Assembly (NCBI RefSeq): GCF_900604315.1
Contig: NZ_LR026978.1
Span: 1,777,615 to 1,841,614 of the forward strand
Length of the DNA stretch: 64,000 nucleotides
Source: [Erwinia] mediterraneensis
Lineage (GTDB): Bacteria; Pseudomonadota; Gammaproteobacteria; Enterobacterales; Enterobacteriaceae
Reading direction: 5' to 3'
The notes under the pieces were generated by a model that did no database searches, was not told the origin of the DNA, and was given only the letters and a program-made list of their open reading frames with translations. Position 1 is the first letter of the stretch. Every line of letters starts with the position of its first letter. The position numbers and the translations under genes are program-made. Positions 59,316-64,000 of this stretch are shown here, one piece after another.

Positions 59316-59981
59316 ATGATCACTGTCCACCATCTTGAAAACTCCCGCTCACACCGGGTGCTGTGGCTGCTGGAAGAGCTGGAAGTGCCCTATCAGATTA
59401 AACGTTACGCGCGGGAAAAGAGCATGATGGCGCCTGAGGCACTGAAACGTATTCATCCGCTCGGCAAAGCCCCGGTTATTACCGATGGCGATCGCGTTAT
59501 CGCCGAATCGGGGGCGATTCTGGAATATCTGGAAGCGACCTGTGACGAACAGCATCGGCTGCAACTGACGGATGATGTCGCACGGTTGCAGTCGCGTTAC
59601 TGGTTGCACTATGCCGAAGGCTCGCTGATGCCGCTGTTGCTGATGAAGCTGGTGTTCAGCCGCCTGGGCAAATCGCCGGTTCCCTGGCTGTTGCGGCCTG
59701 CAGGGGAAGTACTCGGCAAAGGGATTCAGCGCGCCTGGATCGACAAGCAACTGGTCCCGCATAAACAGATGATCGAAAACCATCTCGCCACGCAGCCCTG
59801 GTTTGCCGGGCAGCGTTTCTCCATTGCCGATATCCAGATGAGTTTCCCGCTGCTGGCATTAACCCTGCGCGGCGGCCTGGACAGAATGCCTGCCACGCAG
59901 CAATGGCTACAAAAAGTACAGGCGCGCGCTGCCTGGCAACGGGCTATTGCGCAAGGCGGGCCGATCGATCTGGCAGAATAA
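59316..59981 (+). CDS. Glutathione S-transferase family protein
   Basis: A 221-residue protein. The N-terminal thioredoxin-like domain includes HHLENSRSHRVLWLLEELEVPY, HPLGKAPVI with the cis-Pro, and the glutathione-binding AESGAILEYLE near 68. An all-helical C-terminal domain includes WFAGQRFSIADIQMSFPL near 165-182. It lies 64 bp after soxR on the same strand, so it could respond to oxidative stress, but no SoxS box was identified. The substrate is unknown. Confidence 0.9.
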   Translation: MITVHHLENSRSHRVLWLLEELEVPYQIKRYAREKSMMAPEALKRIHPLGKAPVITDGDRVIAESGAILEYLEATCDEQHRLQLTDDVARLQSRYWLHYAEGSLMPLLLMKLVFSRLGKSPVPWLLRPAGEVLGKGIQRAWIDKQLVPHKQMIENHLATQPWFAGQRFSIADIQMSFPLLALTLRGGLDRMPATQQWLQKVQARAAWQRAIAQGGPIDLAE

Positions 59982-60021
59982 AGTCCCCCAGATAAGGCGC
60001 GCAGGGCATTCTTTCACTTAT

Positions 60022-60117
60022 CCTGCCGCCTGCCGCCTGCCGCCTGCCGCCTGCCGCCTGCCGCCTGCCGCCTGCCGCCTGCCGCCTGCCGCCTGCCGCC
60101 TGCCGCCTGCCGCCTGC
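60022..60117. repeat. Tandem heptanucleotide repeat (CCTGCCG)
   Basis: CCTGCCG is repeated head to tail for 96 bp, about 13.7 perfect copies, ending where CCTGCTG breaks the period at 60118. It lies between gst and ghxP, about 160 bp upstream of the likely ghxP -10 element. Because 7 is not a multiple of 3 the tract reads open in all frames, which explains spurious ORFs here. Such perfect arrays change length by slipped-strand replication. Confidence 0.95.
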
Positions 60118-60127
60118 TGTGCCGCGC

Positions 60128-60173
60128 ATCCTGCTGTGGTCAGCAGTGAAAAGTCATTACGGAGCAGCAGGAT
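60128..60173. repeat. Inverted repeat next to the heptamer array
   Basis: ATCCTGCTG and CAGCAGGAT are exact complements separated by 28 bp, directly after the array. They share CCTGC with the heptamer unit. Confidence 0.5.
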
Positions 60174-60272
60174 AGGGGCGTTTATCCTGATTGCGCGTTA
60201 AACCACAGCGAAAAATCTGCCGCTGAAAATCAGATAATCGTTTGCCTTGCCGGAGGAGTCTGTACAATACGC

Positions 60273-60302
60273 CCGTTTTAGCGCGCAGGTAAACGTTTGC
60301 CT
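60273..60302 (+). promoter_or_regulatory. ghxP promoter -10 with PurR-like operator
   Basis: TACAAT at 60273-60278 is followed by AGGTAAACGTTTGCCT (60287-60302), whose core GTAAACGTTTGC matches 11 of 12 bases of the PurR core GCAAACGTTTGC. The operator would cover the transcription start. Purine-responsive repression fits a purine transporter. The -35 element is not clear. Confidence 0.65.
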
Positions 60303-60409
60303 GCTGTGGATGCGCTGACTTTCGCGCGCACAGCACGCCACCCGACGCGTATGCAGACTGAAGCCGCCCTGTGGCTCACTAACCTAAAAAATTTTTCAGA
60401 GGCTTTTTT

Positions 60410-61759
60410 ATGTCTAACGAATCTCGCCCGGCCAGTGGAAAACTGGACGCCTGGTTCAACATCTCGGCACGCGGCAGCAGCCTGCGCCAGGAAGTGATTG
60501 CGGGACTAACCACCTTCCTGGCGATGGTTTATTCCGTGATTGTTGTGCCCGGCATGCTGAGCAAGGCGGGTTTCTCGCCCGCAGCGGTGTTTGTGGCAAC
60601 CTGCCTGGTGGCCAGCTTTGGCTCCATCATTATGGGACTGTGGGCTAACCTGCCGCTGGCGATTGGTTGCGCCATCTCCCTGACCGCGTTTACGGCGTTC
60701 AGCCTGGTGCTGGGGCAACAGATCAGCGTGCCGGTTGCGCTGGGAGCGGTATTCCTGATGGGGCTGCTGTTCACCTTTATTTCCGTCACCGGCATCCGGG
60801 CGTGGATCCTGCGTAACCTGCCGATGGGCGTAGCGCACGGGACCGGTATCGGTATCGGCCTGTTTTTACTGCTGATTGCAGCAGACGGCATCAATCTGGT
60901 GGTTAAAAATCCGGCGCCGGGCTTGCCGGTAGCGCTGGGCGATTTCACCTCATTTCCGGTCATGATGGCGCTGGCGGGTCTGGCGGCGATATTTGGCCTG
61001 GAAAAACGACGCGTACCGGGCGGCATTCTGTTGACCATTATTATTATCTCCGTGCTGGGGCTGATTTTTGACCCTGCGGTGCGCTATCAGGGACTGTTTG
61101 CTATGCCGAGCCTGCATGATGCCAATGGACAATCGCAGCTGTTCAGTCTGGATATTATGGGCGCTCTGAAGCCGGCGGTACTGCCCAGCGTGCTGGCGCT
61201 GGTGATGACGGCGGTGTTTGACGCTACCGGTACTATCCGTGCGGTGGCAGGCCAGGCGAATCTGTTGGATAAAGACAATCAGATTATCAATGGCGGGCGC
61301 GCTTTAACCACCGACTCTGTCAGCAGCCTGTTTGCCGGTCTGGTCGGGGCGGCACCGGCAGCGGTGTATATCGAATCAGCGGCGGGTACGGCTGCTGGCG
61401 GGAAAACCGGTCTGACAGCCATCGTGGTTGGCCTGATGTTTCTGCTGATTCTGTTTATGTCTCCGCTGGCTTATCTGGTGCCCGCCTATGCCACGGCTCC
61501 GGCCCTGATGTATGTGGGGCTGCTGATGCTGAGCAACGTGGCAAAAATCGACTTCAGCGACTTTGTCGATGCGATGGCGGGGCTGTTGACGGCGGTGTTT
61601 ATTGTGCTCACCTGCAACATCGTCACCGGCATCATGCTGGGTTTCGGCGCGCTTGTGATTGGCCGTCTGTTCGCCGGCGAATGGCGCAAGCTGAACGTTG
61701 GCACCGTGTTGATTGCCATTGCGCTGATCGTTTTCTATGCGGGTGGCTGGGCCATTTAA
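60410..61759 (+). CDS. ghxP: Guanine/hypoxanthine permease GhxP
   Basis: An inner-membrane purine:proton symporter of the AzgA-like NCS2 family. It has 449 residues, the E. coli GhxP (YjcD) length. Conserved stretches are [20 protein letters not shown] near 31-50, [20 protein letters not shown] near 80 and [17 protein letters not shown] near 285, with [19 protein letters not shown] and [13 protein letters not shown] after it. The PurR-like box upstream and the position between soxR and yjcE support the assignment. Confidence 0.97.
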   Translation: MSNESRPASGKLDAWFNISARGSSLRQEVIAGLTTFLAMVYSVIVVPGMLSKAGFSPAAVFVATCLVASFGSIIMGLWANLPLAIGCAISLTAFTAFSLVLGQQISVPVALGAVFLMGLLFTFISVTGIRAWILRNLPMGVAHGTGIGIGLFLLLIAADGINLVVKNPAPGLPVALGDFTSFPVMMALAGLAAIFGLEKRRVPGGILLTIIIISVLGLIFDPAVRYQGLFAMPSLHDANGQSQLFSLDIMGALKPAVLPSVLALVMTAVFDATGTIRAVAGQANLLDKDNQIINGGRALTTDSVSSLFAGLVGAAPAAVYIESAAGTAAGGKTGLTAIVVGLMFLLILFMSPLAYLVPAYATAPALMYVGLLMLSNVAKIDFSDFVDAMAGLLTAVFIVLTCNIVTGIMLGFGALVIGRLFAGEWRKLNVGTVLIAIALIVFYAGGWAI

Positions 61760-61975
61760 TCCTTTGCCGGGTGGCGCAGTTCACCTGGCAACTGCTTTTT
61801 GTCCCCCTGACCGATATCTGGTCGCATCTGTTCATCGTTTTGCTTTACACTTTCCTCTGTGATTTTTGTCTTAATGATAACCAGGCTGTATCCCGTCACC
61901 CGGCAGGATGCTGACGCGAACCGCCAGCTGTATGCATGACCTGCAGGTGACATAGCCTAAACACCTAAGGAAAGC

Positions 61976-63625
61976 ATGGAAATCTTCTTTACCATCCTCA
62001 TAATGACCCTGGTGGTGTCGCTCTCAGGTGTCGCTGCACGTATTCTTCCTTTTCAAATCCCGCTTCCCCTGGTACAGATCGCCATCGGGGCCATGCTCGC
62101 CTGGCCGACATTTGGCCTGCATGTTGATTTCGATCCGGAGTTGTTCCTGGTGCTGTTTATTCCGCCGCTGCTGTTTGCGGACGGTTGGAAAACCCCTATC
62201 AGTGAGTTTCTGCACCACGGACGTGAAATCCTCGGGCTGGCGCTGGTACTGGTGCTGATCACCGTGGTCGGGATTGGATATCTGATCCACTGGCTGGTAC
62301 CGGGCATCCCACTGTTGCCGGCCTTTGCACTGGCGGCGGTATTGTCACCCACCGATGCTGTGGCGCTTTCCGGCATCGTCGGGGAAGGGCGCATCCCGAA
62401 AAAAATCATGTCGATCCTTCAGGGCGAAGCGCTGATGAACGACGCATCCGGTCTGGTATCGCTGAAGTTTGCCGTGGCGGTGACGCTGGGCACCATGGTC
62501 TTTACCTGGGGCGGAGCCAGTGTAGAGTTTCTGAAGGTTGCGCTGGGCGGTCTGGTGGCCGGTGTCGCCCTCTGCTGGCTCTATGGCCGTTCTCTGCGTC
62601 TGCTCAGCCGCTGGAGCGGCGACGATCCGGCAACACAAACCGTGCTGATGTTGCTGCTGCCGTTTGCCTCTTACCTGATCGCGGAACACCTTGGCGTATC
62701 CGGCATTCTGGCTGCGGTGGCCGCCGGTATGACCATCACCCGTTCAGGTATTCTGCGTCAGGCACCGCTGGCAATGCGTCTGCGCGCCAACAGCGTCTGG
62801 CAGATGCTGGAGTTTGTGTTTAACGGCATGGTGTTCCTGATGCTGGGGCTGCAGCTGCCGGGCATTATGGAAACCTCGATTGCCGAAGCCAATGCCGATC
62901 CCAATGTTGAACTCTGGATGCTGTTTACCGACGTTGTGCTGATCTATGGCGCGCTGATGGTGGTGCGTTTTGGCTGGTTGCTGATCATGAAGCGCTTCAG
63001 TCTGCGCTTTTTAAAAAAGCGTCCGCTGGAGTTTGCCAACTACTCGCTGCGTGAGCTGCTGATCGCCTCCTTTGCGGGCGTGCGTGGCGCCATTACTCTG
63101 GCGGGTGTGTTGTCGATTCCGCTGTTGCTCGCCAATGGCAATCCTTTCCCGGCACGTTATGAACTGATATTCCTCGCTACCGGCGTTATTCTCTTTTCGC
63201 TGTTTGTGGGGGTGATTCTGCTGCCAATCCTGTTGCACGGCATTGATGGTATCGATAAAACCAGCCATCGTCGTGAGATACAGAGCGCGCGTGCGGCGAT
63301 GGCGGGCGTGGCGATTGAGAGCCTGCACAAAATGGAAGAACGGCTGGGGAAAGACAGCGAAGAAAATCTCGATCCGGAGCTGCTGAAAGAGGTCAGCCTT
63401 CGCGTGATCGGTAATCTGCGTCGGCGCGTGGACGGTAAGAGTGACATGGAACAGGCGCTGATGGCGGAAAATCTGGAGCGTCGTTTCCGTCTGACGGCGC
63501 TACGCGCCGAGCGTGCTGAGGTCTATCATCTGCGTGCGACGCAGCAGATCTCCAACGAGGCCATGCAGAAGTTGCTGCGTGACCTCGACCTGCTCGAAGC
63601 GCTGCTGGTTGAAAAAGATGAGTAA
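61976..63625 (+). CDS. yjcE: CPA1-family Na+/H+ antiporter YjcE
   Basis: A 549-residue inner-membrane antiporter, the E. coli YjcE length. It has about 12 hydrophobic segments, with the ion-site region LSPTDAVALSGIVGEGRIP near 122-140 and EALMNDASGLVSLKFAVAV near 151. GVRGAITLAGVLSIPLL lies near 370. A long charged cytoplasmic C-terminus (about 425-549) follows. The start at 61976 (MEIFFTILIM) is preceded by AAGGAAAGC. It ends at a strong terminator. Confidence 0.95.
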   Translation: MEIFFTILIMTLVVSLSGVAARILPFQIPLPLVQIAIGAMLAWPTFGLHVDFDPELFLVLFIPPLLFADGWKTPISEFLHHGREILGLALVLVLITVVGIGYLIHWLVPGIPLLPAFALAAVLSPTDAVALSGIVGEGRIPKKIMSILQGEALMNDASGLVSLKFAVAVTLGTMVFTWGGASVEFLKVALGGLVAGVALCWLYGRSLRLLSRWSGDDPATQTVLMLLLPFASYLIAEHLGVSGILAAVAAGMTITRSGILRQAPLAMRLRANSVWQMLEFVFNGMVFLMLGLQLPGIMETSIAEANADPNVELWMLFTDVVLIYGALMVVRFGWLLIMKRFSLRFLKKRPLEFANYSLRELLIASFAGVRGAITLAGVLSIPLLLANGNPFPARYELIFLATGVILFSLFVGVILLPILLHGIDGIDKTSHRREIQSARAAMAGVAIESLHKMEERLGKDSEENLDPELLKEVSLRVIGNLRRRVDGKSDMEQALMAENLERRFRLTALRAERAEVYHLRATQQISNEAMQKLLRDLDLLEALLVEKDE

Positions 63626-63634
63626 CAATGTCTG

Positions 63635-63664
63635 CCGGTGCCAGCAAGGCACCGGTATTTTTTT
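63635..63664 (+). terminator. yjcE intrinsic terminator
   Basis: CCGGTGCC / GGCACCGG with an AGCAA loop is followed by TATTTTTTTT. It overlaps the stop codon region of the converging hydrolase gene. Confidence 0.92.
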
Positions 63665-64000
63665 AGCCCTCAATCACCGGACAGGTGATATCCGCGACCA
63701 CACTGGCAGGCTCGGCCAGATAATCCATCACCGCTTTATCCACACAACTATCGACACCTTCTAAGGCCAGCGTATGACCATCCCCTTCCCGGGTAAGCAG
63801 CGGGCTGCGAAACAGCGCCGCCATGCGGAGCGCATTCAGCCAGGGTGTGGTGGGATCGTGGCGCTGCGCCACAAACAACAGGTGAGGCAGCGCGGCGCTG
63901 ACCTGCGGCTGGCGCATTTTATCCAGTCCATTGGACGGCCATCCCTGACAACTGTCCGTCTCGTCCAGCCCGGGTCGGTAACGCGTAAATTTTCCCGGCG
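63663..64000 (-). CDS. Alpha/beta hydrolase, TAP-like C-terminal part (runs off the right edge)
   Basis: Only the C-terminal ~112 codons are in the window; the gene continues beyond 64000. Read from the edge, the frame stays open through CQGWPSNGLDKMRQPQV, then LPHLLFVAQRHDPTTPW supplies the Asp of a catalytic triad and GDGHTLAL the His. A disulfide-type DSCVDKAVMDYL and TCPVIEG end the protein. This is the pattern of the C-terminal domain of tripeptidyl-aminopeptidase-like hydrolases, often secreted. The nucleophile and signal region lie outside the window. Confidence 0.78.
   Translation of the reverse strand, partial: PGKFTRYRPGLDETDSCQGWPSNGLDKMRQPQVSAALPHLLFVAQRHDPTTPWLNALRMAALFRSPLLTREGDGHTLALEGVDSCVDKAVMDYLAEPASVVADITCPVIEG

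Noticed and set aside
60022..60117. CRISPR array
   Set aside because: The repeats are 7 bp, directly contiguous and lack spacers; no cas genes are present.
59944..60201. ORFs on both strands made of repeating PAACRLP or GGRRQAA units
   Set aside because: They are translations of the CCTGCCG tandem array, which is open in all frames, and have no ribosome-binding site.

Overview
The window reads as a chromosomal stretch of an enterobacterium, most likely Erwiniaceae (Pantoea/Erwinia-like). The evidence is E. coli-type housekeeping proteins of nearly identical length, moderately GC-rich coding sequence, and a gene order that follows the E. coli rrnE-yjcE region with characteristic losses. The genus is my inference. 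Nearly every gene can be named. I found no CRISPR array, prophage, tRNA or toxin/defence island.

Layout. 1-3.2 kb: end of the 16S-23S spacer, a complete 23S rRNA, 5S rRNA and the rRNA operon terminator. 3.4-8.2 kb: metA and metH, with MetR- and MetJ-type sites ahead of metA. In E. coli aceBAK-iclR lies between these two genes; it is absent here. 8.2-23.1 kb: yjbHGFE, pgi, lysine riboswitch-lysC, a BASS-family transporter, a large autotransporter and yjbB. This block has the opposite orientation to the matching E. coli block. 23.3-28.7 kb: a five-gene ABC transporter/phosphohydrolase operon, divergent from a GntR/UTRA regulator with a perfect palindromic operator between them. 28.8-42.9 kb: psiE, ubiCA, plsB, dgkA, lexA-dinF, yjbJ, zur, a TraF-like outer-membrane protein, dusA, pspG, qorA and dnaB. 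43-53.6 kb: an Lrp-type regulator, a YitT-family protein, tyrB, yjbQR, a Zn alcohol dehydrogenase, uvrA/ssb (shared SOS box), an AraC regulator and a DMT exporter. 53.6-57.7 kb: an accessory patch with AT-rich non-coding DNA, a truncated IS3-type transposase, a polysaccharide flippase and a TupA-like ATP-grasp protein. 57.7-64 kb: yjcB, soxS/soxR, a glutathione transferase, a 7-bp tandem repeat, ghxP, yjcE and the end of an alpha/beta hydrolase gene.

Regulation is unusually readable. It includes MetR/MetJ sites at metA, a lysine riboswitch at lysC, SOS boxes at lexA and uvrA/ssb, a Zur box at zur, a SoxR palindrome in a 19-bp-spaced soxS promoter, a perfect CRP site before psiE, a sigma54 promoter at pspG and a PurR-like box at ghxP.

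The best candidates for undescribed biology are the phosphate-flavoured neighbourhood at 21.5-29.2 kb (importer, cytoplasmic alkaline-phosphatase-superfamily enzyme, dedicated GntR regulator, Na/Pi transporter, psiE) and the flippase/ATP-grasp pair at 55.4-57.7 kb. Neither is proven to be a new system from sequence alone. Gene-order comparisons with E. coli are from memory.
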